In this document: positions 33,013-44,772 of the stretch, piece by piece
Numbering within the stretch: position 1 is the stretch's first letter
How the letters are laid out: each line of letters begins with the position of its first letter
Source: Uloborus plumipes
Taxonomy: Eukaryota > Arthropoda > Arachnida > Araneae > Uloboridae
Assembly (NCBI GenBank): GCA_038373865.1
Contig: JAXGGA010002901.1
Location: forward strand, 48,341 to 112,340
DNA: 64,000 nucleotides
Direction: 5' to 3'
Notes under the pieces: model-generated
Told to the model about the DNA's origin: nothing
Database searches by the model: none
Seen by the model: only the letters and a program-made list of their open reading frames with translations
Position numbers and translations under genes: made by a program

Positions 33013-34020
33013 CAGGGGCGTAACCAGGCTTTAGTTTCGGGGAGGGTTTTACCAAACATATTTCTTGTGAAATCGATAAAGGTAATAAAGTTTGATTTCT
33101 TGTACTGTATTCTGTTGACTTTTGTTACAATAGATGTTAAAAGGGTATTAACAAGAAAAATGCAAAAAAAAAAAAAAAAAAAATGGCATGGAAAAAAAAT
33201 CTTCATTCATGAGTTTACTTATATATAAGCGAATTCGAAGGAGTACTTTTGAAATTTCTACCTTAGGGACACTTGTAAGATGTTTTAAATAGTTTGGTAC
33301 TTACAAATTTGAAGAATTTTGGTGTGTTTCTTTTAGTGGTATTAAAAATTCGAAGGAAAAGGTTAGGAAATTATGTTTGCTATAACTGCGATAAAAATAA
33401 TTACCTAGGGGCGACATCATTTATAGGCTATCCCTAACAGTTTTCATGTTTATAAGCATTGTACATTAATAATTAATATTTATTCTGTTAGCGAACATTA
33501 TATTCTTGTTCCTCCAGAACTCGGAAGAAAAGTATAATTTTGTGTTTGTCCCCCGTGATCTGGTAGTGGTCAATTAAAGTTTCAACAAATATTATTCTAA
33601 CCGCATTTACATACCTTTTTTTTCATTTGGATTACCAATGCAATTATTTTTAAGTCTAATGTAAGTGGTATGAAAATCCTGGAAGCGAGTTTATGCAAAT
33701 TTGTAGCTGGAGACTCTCTATGTACTTGGGAAAAAAGTTTATTCTATTCTACCACATAATTTAGGTACTTGTTCAAAGAATTTAACTACTAACGTAACAA
33801 AAAAAAGAATAGTAAATAACTTTTTATAAATAGTAAAATAAATATACTTAATAAAACAACAAAAGTAAACAAGAATAAAAAAAATAACTAATTAGACAAA
33901 GAAAGGGTCAACAATAAAATAATCTACGGTTCGTGGACAAAAGTTTAGGGGGAGGGAGAAATTTGCGCCATTGAGCTCTTGGGGGGGTGTGGGGGTGGAG
34001 GGGGGATAGCGCAACCCCTG
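33013..34020. mobile_element. Possible hAT-type ends, pairing uncertain
   Basis: CAGGGGCGTAACCAGG at 33013 has the form of a hAT left end. At 33930-34020 the minus strand reads CAGGGGTTGCGCTATCCCCC then AGCTCAATGGCGCAAAT, an end of the hAT family 2 seen at 13594. The 8-bp flanks (CCTATAAT, GATCATTT) do not match, so these may be ends of two different, truncated elements. Confidence 0.4.
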
Positions 34021-34455
34021 GATCATTTGTTGAAATTTTGTCCTGTCTCAGTCCCCTACTCTCAATAATACCTCCCCCTCCTCAAATGCACATACCAAGG
34101 TCCTAGTTATATAAGGTTAGCATTTTATTATGTCTATGCTGACTAACATTTATTCTTTTATAGGAAATCAAAATTATTTTCAGACACTTCATACTAATTC
34201 ACGTAAGAATTATTGAGTTCAAATACAACAAATATTTCACGGACCTTCAAATATACTCGGTTACTTTAAAAAAGGTATTCAATTTCGGAAAATTATTGCA
34301 TTCACATTTCATGGAAACCGTAGAAAGAAAACAGACTTCACTCTATTTCTTTTAATGTTTATCTACGAATGAGGCATCTTACGGTTTTATGTTTCCATCA
34401 CTCATGTCTCAGTTATTTCAAACGTGTTTCTAACAAATCCTGATCAATACATTAA

Positions 34456-35065
34456 AAACATTCATGCCTGACATTTTTTTTCCAAAAGATAGTTTTGTAT
34501 ACTGCGTTTATCATAGCTGTGTATAATGGTACAGGAAATATATTAATATTAAAAAAAAAAATGTAATTAGATAAATAATAATTTTTTTATTATCTCAGGA
34601 TAAGAAAATCGCTCCCTTGAAGAGTTACAATAGACCCAGGGGAGTACATACATCTTTTTACTAAGTATTTTTTATCTCAGCCAAGGATTAGTGGACTATT
34701 TAAAAAGACGACACATTTTATAAGAAGATAATTAAGACACTCCAGGCAAATTAAGATGCTGGGAAGCTTAAGAATAAACTCGCTTTTGAACACCTCGGCA
34801 TATTTTTCTTGCGATTGCTGAAAAACTGCATGCATTTAGTATAAACGATCATAATAAAAACTGCCTACAAAGCAACATACTTTTAACAATGGATTACTGT
34901 GCTTGCAATATGAGAAATAACGGACTTGAAACGTGAAGACTCAAGGGACTCAATTTGAGACATATTAATTGAGTTTGACAAATGCTTCATGTTTTGCGGA
35001 CAATTATAGACACATTTTTGTGGACCGTGCTGCCTTAAAAGGGGACGCTTAGGCCTTACAATGGG
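34456..35065. mobile_element. piggyBac-like MITE (family P1, copy 2), 610 bp
   Basis: TTAA flanks both ends (34452-34455, 35066-35069). The left end has decayed (AACATTCATGCCTGAC); the right end ends CAATGGG. The interior matches 24878-25387 in order and orientation. No transposase. Confidence 0.75.
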
Positions 35066-35069
35066 TTAA

Positions 35070-35749
35070 TGCAAACAAAATATTTCTTAAGAAAATGTTT
35101 ATGTGCTTTATTGAACGTTGATTTTCCAAGACAGACATTAATAGTACATTACCACTGGTTGCAATTCTGTATACGTTTGCATTTAACCATTGTTGCAAAA
35201 GCTAAGTGGGGAAAAGTCCATAACGCCGTAACTATGACAACCATTTGGGGAAAAAAGCGGAGAGGGGAAATTAATTTCCCTTTCGGCCGCCTCATCTCGT
35301 TACACGGGGTATAGTAAAGTAAAGCTTTTCAAATTACTTTAGAAAATTACATTTGCAAGAAATATGACCTGCGAACTTATTCAAAAGACGGAATACAAAT
35401 TACATTTATTTGGGAAACGCTTTTATCAGACGTAAAAAGAAATATTCAGCATTTGCGACGAACATGAAATAACCTATTAATTATTTTCATTATTTGCTGT
35501 GAAGAGAGGGAATTATTTTCGCTACTAAGATTGAAGGTTAAAAGAAATAAAAGGAGAAAATAATGGGATTTATCATTTGTATGGCGAATGGGGGAGTTTC
35601 CTTCAGTCAAAAGTACTACTTTTTATTACTGAAATTGACAGAATGATATAAAAAAATAACATGGGCCCGGAAAATACGTTAATTTTCCCAACAGTTTATT
35701 TTTTATTATTTTTTAAATACCCTACCTTGAAAACGGGGCGTGGTTTTTG
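35070..35749. other. Unassigned spacer
   Basis: An 81-codon frame at 35069-35314 (plus) overlaps the element border and is not recognised. GC rises slightly at 35200-35310. Confidence 0.35.
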
Positions 35750-35903
35750 TGACGTCAGTGGTGCACCTAACAGCTCTCAATTCGTTTACTAACACCATTT
35801 TGCTTGACTTGAGTTGTCCAATCGCAGGAATCGGTGACGTCACGACCTTCGTCATCTCACTACAACCAATTAGATTTCGCGCTTATGTGCACCACTGACG
35901 TCA
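35750..35903. mobile_element. 154-bp inverted-repeat unit with three CRE palindromes
   Basis: Perfect 17-bp inverted ends TGACGTCAGTGGTGCAC (35750-35766) and GTGCACCACTGACGTCA (35887-35903). A third TGACGTCA lies at 35835-35842. The whole segment is richer in GC than its surroundings. No TSD is evident. TGACGTCA is the known CREB/ATF consensus; whether it acts here is unknown. Confidence 0.6.
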
Positions 35904-37240
35904 TGTGCAGATGTTTTTTTTTTTTCGGAATAGCATCTGCGCACCGGTTAAAATAATTCATAAAAAATATAAAACTGTGTCAAAAAATAAAAAAATGGTC
36001 AATTCGTATGTTTTGAAGCATTCTCTTTCAGAAAAAAATACTTTTGAAGTTTCGGAAACTCCCCGATTACGCTCGATTAAACAAATTTGAAATAAATTGT
36101 TTGCTTTTAATGCAGAAAACGATGAATTGAATGAAATGTATTGTTGCAATTGTAAGCGAAATCCAGAAAGTATAAATTCAACCAAATAAGTTGGTTTTAA
36201 GGCAATAAAAAGTAACTATTTCATAGGTGGTATTCATGTGTGGGTTTCAAATATTCAATAACTCAAAATCATTTACGGAATATTTCTTTCATATCTTGTG
36301 CCCAAAGTCTATAATTTTCTTTTCACAAAATATTATAAGAATGCAAAATTAAAAACGCATTTCGAAAAGCAACGAGTTTTCAATTTGAAAATTAATTATA
36401 ACAGTGAACCTAAAGTCATAAAACGCAAAAAAATGTTTTCTACTAAATATTATTCTACGAAAGGTTAATTAAGATTAAAACAGTTTAGCATGAGCATGCT
36501 TATGTAATGCAGTTATAGATATACACATCAGCAATAAAAATTTTTGTGTCTAGTAAAGCCCAAAGCTTTTTGTGATACGTACATTTACTAAAATTACTCA
36601 TAACTACATCATAATATACAAGCTTTAATGCAAAAGCGTTCAAATAACTCATGCCAAAAACTAAAAACTGCAGTGATATCTACATTAATATAAACATTTT
36701 TACGTTTAATATTTTCAAGATAGTCGTTTATTATTTACGAATATTATCAGAACAACTATACAAATTTAAGAATTTTATTTTCGAAGATAGCTCCATGCTG
36801 TTGAAAACATTTGTTGGCAAAGATATAATGCAGTACAACCACTTTGTAACCAGAAGAAATTTTTACCATTAACAATCCATTTCTGAATTATTTAATACAT
36901 TTATACAATATATTATACATTTATACAATTTATATACTTTACAATCCTCTTGTTGGAACGTCTGAAATAGTTATCAGTAAGTTCCAAACATTGAATAAAT
37001 GCTTTCTATTTTTTATCGAAGTCATTAGTTAAGCTCTACTAGGCTCGTATGCTACTTCAAAAATAGTTTAAATATCCATAAAATAAAATTTATGAAATAA
37101 TCGGCCTGCTGATTTAAAATGGCAAAGGTTTTTCTATTTAACGACAGCTAAATACTAAGGGAATCAGTTTGATACAGCAGACAGGCAGCAGTTATGTTAT
37201 AGTGTGGTTCTCTGAAAATTAGAACTCAAACCCTGACGAT
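35904..37240. other. Unassigned AT-rich spacer
   Basis: About 1.3 kb with no recognised gene. ORF-like stretches are short and AT-driven. Confidence 0.35.
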
Positions 37241-37510
37241 GCTTATCACTTTTGGGGGTAATAGAAAAGGATAATTAGCGTTGAAATGAGCTGGGTTATA
37301 GTCCTCCTCTTAAAAGTTGAGCTATGACCTTGACGATACTTACCTCTCTTTGGAATAATAGGGAAGTGTATTCGGTTCCGAGTTGAGTTAAGTTACTTTC
37401 ACATAGTATTCCATCGCAAATCCGCTGCAATATTACGTTCCGTTTTTACCGAATTCCCCAAAAAGAGGCAACCATTGCCAAGGCCATAGCTCAACTTACC
37501 AGAGGAGTAC
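37241..37510. repeat. Degenerate local duplication
   Basis: The phrase CCTGACGAT.CTTA.C and GGGGGTAATAGAAAAGG (37233-37278) recurs as CTTGACGATACTTACC and GGAATAATAGGGAAG (37329-37366), and GAGCTATGACC/GGCCATAGCTC appear inverted. Period is about 100 bp. Confidence 0.45.
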
Positions 37511-38157
37511 TATACATTACTTATCAGAGTCATAATATGAATGACAAAGTTCCCCTACACTTTCACATTTGGGAATAGTGAAAAAAATCAAGCAGTTTGC
37601 ACATTTAAATTGGCAGTTCAACTATCTAGAAAGAAAGTACCTCGTACTGTTCTGCCGTGGGCAGGTAAACGGCAGTATCTGCAAAAATGAGTTTTCGAGA
37701 TATTTGAAGAAACGCGTTTTTGATTTCCCACAAACATCTATGAATCATTGAACTTCGAACATACGCGATACTATATGTTTATACCGATATATTTCTTGGG
37801 TAATCGATTGAATTTTGATTTTGCAAGCGCAGAGAGAGGTAAAGCAGATACTGCCGTTTACCTGCCCTTTTCACTCTAAATGTCATGCTGAATTGACTGG
37901 CAGTCGGCAGTAACTGCACAGTATGCTACTAAATGTCCAGTATTTACACATTCGACAACATGCGGAGTAGATATGTTATTACGAAACATATTATTGCATT
38001 GTGAATGATATGTTTTATTTAAAAATATACATAAATACCGCGTATCCACTTGATATAGATTTAATATAAACGAACGGGAAATATAATCAAAAATATAATG
38101 AAACTGTATTGTATTATGCAAAATATGAAGCAAAACTTGATGATTCTTCAGCCATTT

Positions 38158-38925
38158 TTACTTCCTTTTACTTAGTAAAGGAAGTATTGTGATCACAAAG
38201 AAAATTTCACTCAAAATTTGGTCTAAATTTTGATTTTGCTCACCCCCGAATGAATGTTGAGTAGTTTTTTCGACCTATCAGTACGTGCATATGTACCTAC
38301 TAACATATAAACAACCGAAATATCCTTTTCGGCCATGCCCCAGTAAATTACGACGAATTTTCTCGTGACGTCTGTATGTACGTATGTATGTGCGTATGTA
38401 TGTATGCCTGTCGCATAACTCAAAAACTTTTTGCCGTAGAAGCTTCTAGTTTGGCGTGTAGGCTCTGAGGGCGGTCTAGTTGTGCACCTCTCCTTGTGGT
38501 TGCATTCGATTGTTCCCAAGGGGGTCTTTTACCCCTTTGTGGGGTAAATCAATGTTAATTTCAATGCAGATTGAGTGATATGATTTAAGGCAACTATTTG
38601 GCGATAGATCGCCAAACTTTTGGTCGTCAAGTGTTTGCCGCCAAGTTGGCGACAAATTTGGCGAAAAAATGATTTTTTTTTTAAATTTGGATTCAACTTG
38701 GCGTTATTGGGTACATTTTGCGAAAAATTCACTGAATCATGTTAAAATCGGCGATATTTAGAAAATAAATCATTGTAAAACATTATTTTGCATTGATTCG
38801 AGACAAACTGGGGGTGTAAATATTTGAGTTGTTATCTTGCTCACTCTAATGCACTATTTTAACACTTGAGGCATTTATTATGGAATTTAAACGTAAAAGG
38901 AATTAGTTTGACACCAGATGTTTTA
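38158..38925. mobile_element. TACTTCCTTTTACG repeat family, copy 2
   Basis: Same order as 28708-29360: TACTTCCTTTTACTTAGTAA, GTATGTATGTGCGTATG, CATAACTCAAAAACTTTT, GGGGTCTTTTACCCC, TTGGCGA blocks and the end AAACGTAAAAGGAATTAG. Inserted in 37652-40015. Confidence 0.6.
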
Positions 38926-39247
38926 AAATAACTACAAATAAGCTAATGCTTTGTACTTTGCATCAAAACAAGAAATCACTTTGAGAAAAAGAGCGCTTGA
39001 AATGCTTGTTGCACTGGCGATTTTTTTTTTCATAGTATTATTATAAATGCAACAGCTAGAGATTAAACTGCAAAAAATATCGTCTGTTAGTATGAAAGCA
39101 ACTGTAATTAAAAGAAAACAAAACCATGTAAATAAAATCATTTCATTGTTGCATTTTTGTTTGTCGTCTGCCAAGTTTGGCTTGTGTAACTTTGAAATCG
39201 CGAAAAATATTGTCTGCTAGTGGAGAGAAACTTTATTTGAAAGAAAA

Positions 39248-39705
39248 AAATCTGGTATGGACCCCACACTACTTCCTTTTATGTGTAAATTTCTTAGTAG
39301 ATGCCTTAAGTGTTAAAATAGTGCTTGGAATGAGCAAGAAACAATTCAAACATTTACGCTCCTAATGTGCCACGAAACAATGCAAAAAATGATTTACAAC
39401 GATTCATTTTCTAAATATCGCCGATTTTAGCATCATTCAGTGGATTTTTCGCAAAATACCGCCAATAGCGCTAAATTGAACCCAAACTCATAAAATAATT
39501 TTTTTCGCCAAATTTGTGGCCAATTTGGCGATAGGTCACCAAGTTGGCGACAAGCACTTGGCGACCAAAAGCTTGGCGATATATCGCCAAGTGGTAGCGC
39601 CAATTTATGTCTCTTAAGTCTGCATTGATATTAACACTGATTCACCCTATAAAGGAATAAAACACTCCCTTGGGAACATTCAAATGCAATCAATGACCTC
39701 CCGTG
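39248..39705. mobile_element. TACTTCCTTTTACG repeat family, copy 3 (reversed, truncated)
   Basis: The reversed end (CTACTTCCTTTTATGTGTAA) with its tail AATCTGGTATGGACCCCACA matches the right end of copy 1. It runs through the TTGGCGA/TCGCCAA block (39505-39600) and stops near GGGAACATTCAAATGCA. The first half of the element is missing. Confidence 0.6.
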
Positions 39706-40114
39706 ACCTCCCATTAAGGCACCCCTACTTTCGCTCAGTTTAAGTACAAAGGAAAACGGTTTTTGCGGCTTGATGCAAGTTTTGCACAGCGATTCATATT
39801 ATGTTCATCCTGCAGACATGCAGATAATGCCGTTTACCTGCCCACAGCCACGAAAAATGCAGTTACTGCTAATTACCATTGGTTAAAAAACAGTTTTTTT
39901 TCATACAAAAAAAAAGGTGCTTGTACCATAAAACTAATGTAACATAGATTTCAAAAATGCAAAAAAATGAAAATCGAAAAATTTGCAGTTACTGCCCTTT
40001 ACCTGCCCACGGCAGTGTTCTGGTAATAACCAAAGTTTTTCTAGAACAATATAAAATGAAGTCATATACCAAATAACTGAATCACTCATTAAACTAGAAC
40101 TTACACAATCTTAA

Positions 40115-41316
40115 CCTTTTAACTGTCATTCCCGAGATAATCTCGGGCACAGCACTGGTGTTCGAAAATGTCAAGCTCGAGTATTACTCGGGGTATTTTT
40201 TTTTTTTTTGAGTGCATCGTATTGTTACACCCGAATATACAGGGTGTCCACTCCAATCGTGGACCAATAGCTAATTTCTAAACCGTTAGAGATAAGCATA
40301 TAGTTGATTTAGGAAAAAATCTCCAAATTATGAAAGGAATTTTGGGTCTATTCAATGTTTTTCAAAAAATCAAATTTTGAAGGAGTTACGAAATTTAAAT
40401 TTTTATACAGCCCCCCAGTCTTATCAATCATATTTAGTAAAACATTCTTGACACTGTAACGTTTACAACTAAAAAAAAATCACTCCTCTACCACAAAAAT
40501 TGACCGAGTTATGACGTTTTGAAAAATCAAGATTTTGCATTATTTCATGACGTCATCGAGCGATCGCTTAAGGGACCGTATGCGAAATCCTTCAAAATCT
40601 TGATTTTTCAAAACGTCATAACTCTGTCAATTTTTGTGGTAGAAGAGTGATTTTTTTTTAGTTTTAAACGTTACAGTGTCAAGAATGTTTTACTAAATAT
40701 GATTGATAGGACTGGGGGGCTGTATAAAAATTTAAATTTCGTAACTCTTTCAAAATTTGATTTTTTGAAAAACATTGAATAGACCCAAAATTCCTTTCAT
40801 AATTTGGAGATTTTTTCCTAAATAAACTCTATGCTTATCTCTAACGGTTTAGAAATTAGCTATTGGTCCACAATTGGAGTGGACACCCTGTATATCAGGA
40901 GACGTTTATTTCGGCTTCATATCTTTGTCAAACCCGACTGTCTCTCGGGTTTGTGCTTGGAAAAGTGTTTCTAGTTATACCACACAAGACAGAATTACTG
41001 AAAGGTATTCACTTTTATTTATTTAATTTTCTTTTTCATTTATTTATTTTTTAGAAAATAATAATTTTTTTTTTTTTCATTTTTAGAAAATAATGCTCCA
41101 CTAGAAGTGAACTTTGCAACTGCCATGTTGAGTGGCAGCCTTGTCAAGCAAATATGCAGTGGCTACAAAACTTTAAATATTTTACCCATGTGCTTCAAAA
41201 TATCAATTTTTAACTACTCAGTATATTTTATTTTGTACTAAACATTTGATTTTTGCAATAAAAAAATTTGACAATTTGTGCTACCAAATCATCAAAATAA
41301 CTTGACAGTTAAAGGG
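40115..41316. mobile_element. piggyBac-like element (family P3, copy 1), interrupted
   Basis: TTAA (40111-40114) then CCTTTTAACTGTCATTCCCG; the right end is TGACAGTTAAAGGG with TTAA at 41319-41322 after two extra Ts. The left subterminal region has GAGATAATCTCGGGC and CTCGAGTATTACTCGGG hairpin-like motifs. The same family, reversed and with intact TTAAs, is at 57809-60445. The foldback MITE 40238-40892 is inserted in this copy. Confidence 0.8.
40238..40892. mobile_element. Foldback MITE, ACAGGGTGTCC family, copy 1
   Basis: Nearly perfect inverted arms of about 300 bp from TACAGGGTGTCCACTCC inward, flanked by TA (40236-40237, 40893-40894). ACAGGGTGTCC-type ends are typical of mariner-related MITEs. 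The tip of the hairpin carries TGACGTCA and the palindrome AGCGATCGCT (40559-40568). Copy 2 is at 51481-52133. Confidence 0.88.
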
Positions 41317-41554
41317 TTTTAACAGAGGTTTATCAAAATGCAAGTCAAACTCTCGAATTAAATGAGATAAATCGGTTTAGAAAACAACTGTTGTGATTAG
41401 CTCTTGTTTCTTAACAGGATTACTGCAGTTTTGTGTCTAATACAGTAATTTTTATTCGTTGCGGTATAACCTAAACGTATAATAACACGCAGAGAAAGTA
41501 TTGCGGACATCCTTAACAAAAATGTGCGATCGTACCTCAAAATAAGTTTACTAA

Positions 41555-41742
41555 GGCAGGAATTCAAGTGAAACAGGGACGATCGCAACTCACCAATGCA
41601 ATCGCAAATTCCCAAATTTGGATTCAAGTGAAACGTTACAATCGCTACGAGATGCTATTCTATCGTAATTCAACTTCCAGTAGCGATTGCAATTGCGATC
41701 GCCTCGAAGCGATTGCAATGGTGTTTCACTTGAATTCGGCCC
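41555..41742. mobile_element. Harbinger-like MITE, 188 bp
   Basis: TAA flanks (41552-41554, 41743-41745); inverted ends GGCAGGAATTCAAGTGAAAC and the complement of GGGCCGAATTCAAGTGAAAC. Three-base TAA/TTA TSDs are typical of PIF/Harbinger. The interior has CGATCGCAA/TTGCGATCG pairs and looks like a near palindrome. Confidence 0.7.
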
Positions 41743-41831
41743 TAAGTCATATTAAGTCTTAGTTTTCGCAACGCCCAGCGTTTTCGAAGTAACAACTGGA
41801 TTTTATGCTGCCACTCAGACTCAGGAGAATG

Positions 41832-42370
41832 GTGTTGTTTTGTTTGATCAAGTTATTGACGTTGACATTTGGAGTTGCCACTAAAGTTTCTTCCCTTTAC
41901 TTTTTTTTTGGGGGGGGGGAGGCAGGAGGTGAGGAGTTACGGAAAAAGCTCCAGTCCTCTTTTACCTGCGATAACATCAAATTATTTTTTCTAGTTTGCA
42001 AAAATTACAAAAGAATTTACATTTTTTTTTCAAAAGCCATCAGCTTCAACATACATGAGGACTGCGTGCTATGCGTTTTGCCTCCTGACAAACACAAGAC
42101 AGATTTACGGCACAGAGAGGATGAAATAACATCCATGGGCAAGGCGGGATTCGAACCCGCTACCACTTGCTTACGAGGAGAGTATTCTACCTCTACACCC
42201 ATGTGGCCCCCAAGAAAAAGTTGTTATTTTGTTGTAATCAAGTCATTGGCATTGACATTTGGAGTTTCCCCACCAAAGTTTCTTCTCTTCTTTTTTGGGG
42301 GGAGGGGGAGGGAGGCGGGAGGTGGAGGAGTTACGAAAAAAGCTCCTGTCCTCTTTTACCTGCGATAGTA
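41832..42370 (-). mobile_element. tRNA-derived SINE (family C) with a duplicated body
   Basis: On the minus strand the head GGGGCCACATGGGTGTAGAG with B box GGGTTCGAATCCCGCC (42140-42213) is followed by CATGGATGTTATTTCATCC. The body segment (GACATTTGGAGTT.CC, AAAGTTTCTTC, GGAGTTACG.AAAAAGCTCC, CTTTTACCTGCGATA) occurs both after the head (41850-41972) and before it (42242-42367). This looks like a tandem SINE dimer whose first copy has lost its head. Confidence 0.65.
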
Positions 42371-42770
42371 TCAATTTAATGTGACTAGTTTACATATATT
42401 ACAAAATAATTCACAGTAGAAAGAAGTTTTAGAACATTGCCATGGTTTTTCATCATATATTTTTTATACATTTCATGTTATTTCTCTTTTTTGACTTTTT
42501 AAAACAATAAAATTTTTGTTCCTAACAATAGTGTTTTAGTTCATCTCCTTATTTAAATTGTGTTTCTTGTTTAAATTAAGTAGCGTAAGATCATAAGACT
42601 ATACAATTTGAAGTACAATTATGCTTGTCTTGCAATCAATGCGAGTAAAAATGCTTGAGAAAAGCACAGTTGAATACGCACTTACCCCGCCAAGTGGGTG
42701 TGGGGTCAGTGTGAACCAAGAAGCAGTTCTGAAATTTTCTATTTGTGATTTTTTGATATGGTTATTGTTT

Positions 42771-43095
42771 GAGGAGCTCAGTGGCTCAGTGATAGCGTTT
42801 GGCACTTCCACCCTGTAGACCGTCTCACGTTCGATTCCCAGGTTGGAAGCGGACGATTTAGCGTTTCATTTTTTTAATCGACCCACTAAAGCAGCAGGTA
42901 AATTAAATGAATTTCAAGCGTGCTTGGGAAACCCTGGGGGTTCCGCGTTAAGCTAACCACCTAACTAGAATAATTCACTTGCACCCCAGAGCCCTCTGTC
43001 AGAAAATTGATATGGGCGCAGTAGGCTTTGACCCACATGGGCTGTTGCGCAACTAAATTTAGTTAAGTAAATTTAGTTTAGTAAGTTTAGTTGCT
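42771..43095 (+). mobile_element. tRNA-derived SINE (family D)
   Basis: A-box-like GCTCAGTGGCTCAGTGATAG and B box GTTCGATTCCC (42831-42841) are spaced as in a tRNA. The body has AAACCCTGGGGGTTCCGCG, TTGCACCCCAGAGCCC and CCCACATGGGCTGTTGCGC. It ends in a TTTAGTTAAGTAAA-type simple tail, which is a usual SINE feature. Confidence 0.7.
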
Positions 43096-43395
43096 TGGAA
43101 ACTGTAACAAAGGACCTCTAAATCAAACTTGACATTTTTTTGTAAATGAACAGGATTTTCTTGGTGTATTGAGGTTATCATTTTCTTAGGTAGGAATAGT
43201 TTTATAAGCATGGGTTGATTATTAAGTACATTTCAACAACTTGAATGCTCTGCTCATCCTCCATACAAGGAAAAAATATTTTCAGTAGAATTTATGATAT
43301 TGAAGAAAAAATACATTGCGCTAAAAACTATTTTAGCTAATCAATGACAGAAAATTTGAAAAAAAAAAAAGAATAGTGGAATTTTAACTGAACTA
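43096..43395. other. Unassigned spacer
   Basis: AT-rich, with nothing recognised. Confidence 0.35.
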
Positions 43396-43399
43396 GTGA

Positions 43400-43640
43400 G
43401 ATATAATTAAAAACTCCCTCTCCCCCCTACCGAAGCACCCTCCCCAAGGACCATCGTCACGTGAGTCAGCCGATCCGTTCTGATAAACTGGGCAGACGAG
43501 AATATGAGAATGTCCTCGGAAGTGTCTAATTTCCGAGCGCTGCCAATTAGAGCGTTGAGCGATCGCGTTCCGACCAAAATAACACCTTCTAATGAGGTGC
43601 TTTGGGATTCCACGACACGGCAGGCTTGACCACACACCCC
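43400..43640. other. GC-rich island without assigned function
   Basis: A block near 50% GC with many CpGs (GAGCGATCGCGTTCCG, CCGAGCGCTGCC) in a region otherwise far more AT-rich. Two overlapping minus-strand frames of 76-80 codons cross it (43393-43637), but their sequences do not resemble a known protein. It could be an exon, a regulatory region or an unrecognised repeat. Confidence 0.35.
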
Positions 43641-43986
43641 TCTTTTTTTGAAGGATTCCTGATTTGCTGAATAATTAGAACAATCGACGAGTTTTATGAA
43701 TACCTCTTCTGTTAAAGTCTATAAGTGAATTTCCATAAAATGTGAGGTCAATTGAAGTAAATGGAAAAAAGCTCTATTCCCACACTCGGTGGTAATTGGC
43801 AAATAAACGCTAAGAAACAAAGACAAAACACTCTAGTGGCTTTTAACCTTATGTGTCCGAAATTAATTTAGCAAATTTTGAAAATCAGTGGGGTCTAAGG
43901 CCCCCAACGCCTCAGGGCCCCTAAGAAAACTGTTTCTGATTGCAGGTACCATCGGTCGGCCTCTCAGCGAAGTACAAGGAGTGGTA

Positions 43987-44772
43987 TCTACTTATATTAA
44001 AAACTGAGTATCTTTCTATCTTTCTTTCTTTCTATCTATGTCACGCTTCTTTATCCTGAACGCCACTGAACTGAAAGTCGAACCAGGTACCAATAGATAG
44101 GTAATTTTTCAGGCTTCATTAGTTTCAATTTATATAATTATACGATTTTAATTAGCGAAGATATCAATTAATAAGTAGTCAAATTTGCAGCGATTAAGCC
44201 TAATAAATGATTAAATATGAAATCCATTGTTGAAACGTGGTTGCTATGAAACAGTGATAACAATGATAATGAGAATTTTGAATAAAGGCTTAACTAAATC
44301 AAACACGAAACTCATAAGCGGGCCACTTACATAGTATTTTTATCGCTAGCTACTTGTAATATTTTGGAACATTCATTTGTTGAAAAGCCATCTACTTATA
44401 TTAAAAAATGAGTATCTATGTCTGCTTTTTTCCTTTGAGCGAGCTGAACTTACTGAAACTTTCCTCACCATCTTGAACGCGCAAAGCATCTCAATAATTC
44501 GAATGATTTTTTTATATAGGAAAAAAGTAAAGGTGTGAAGGGCCTGTTATCGAGCCGCCTTGGCGGGGAGTAGTTTCTTAAAATTTTCCTCACTACTTTC
44601 AGGGCACGAAGTGCCCGTGCAACGCCGGGCCACTTGCGTGGTATGTTTTGAAATCGAATGAACATTAAATTATATCAAATAATATAACTTCAGAATGAGG
44701 TGAAAGTTAGAGAAGGGGGACGTTATGCATCAACATGCCGCAGGAAGCTAATCTAGCTGCCCTGGCACCTAG
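43987..44772 (+). mobile_element. Helitron-like element, tandem unit 1, 786 bp
   Basis: It begins TCTACTTATATTAAAAACTG after A43986 and ends CTAG (44769-44772), directly abutting the start of unit 2. It is made of two related halves: a second TCTACTTATATTAAAAAATG start lies at 44391. Each half also holds a GCGGGCCACTT or GCCGGGCCACTT block. A GGGCACGAAGTGCCC hairpin lies about 160 bp before the end. No Rep/helicase coding. Confidence 0.75.

Larger units (their letters stand above)
37652..40015. mobile_element. 2.36-kb TIR element with 4-bp TSDs and CTGCCG repeats
   Basis: The left end CTGCCGTGGGCAGGTAAA continues CGGCAGTATCTGC; the right end is its inverted counterpart, and TGTT flanks both sides (37648-37651, 40016-40019). 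Inverted copies of GGCAGGTAAACGGCAGTA recur inside at 37844-37867 and 39828-39846, so each end has a second, reversed copy. A 4-bp TSD with such ends is compatible with Chapaev-type (CMC) elements, but no transposase is seen. The interior hosts two TACTTCCTTTTACG repeats. Confidence 0.72.

Noticed and set aside
33013..34020. A single hAT element from CAGGGGCGTAACC to GCAACCCCTG
   Set aside because: The 8-bp flanks do not match and the right end belongs to another family's sequence. Kept only as uncertain ends.
41805..42368. A 187-codon plus-strand open frame
   Set aside because: It runs antisense through a tRNA-derived SINE and its duplicated body. The apparent internal similarity in the protein is the SINE duplication.
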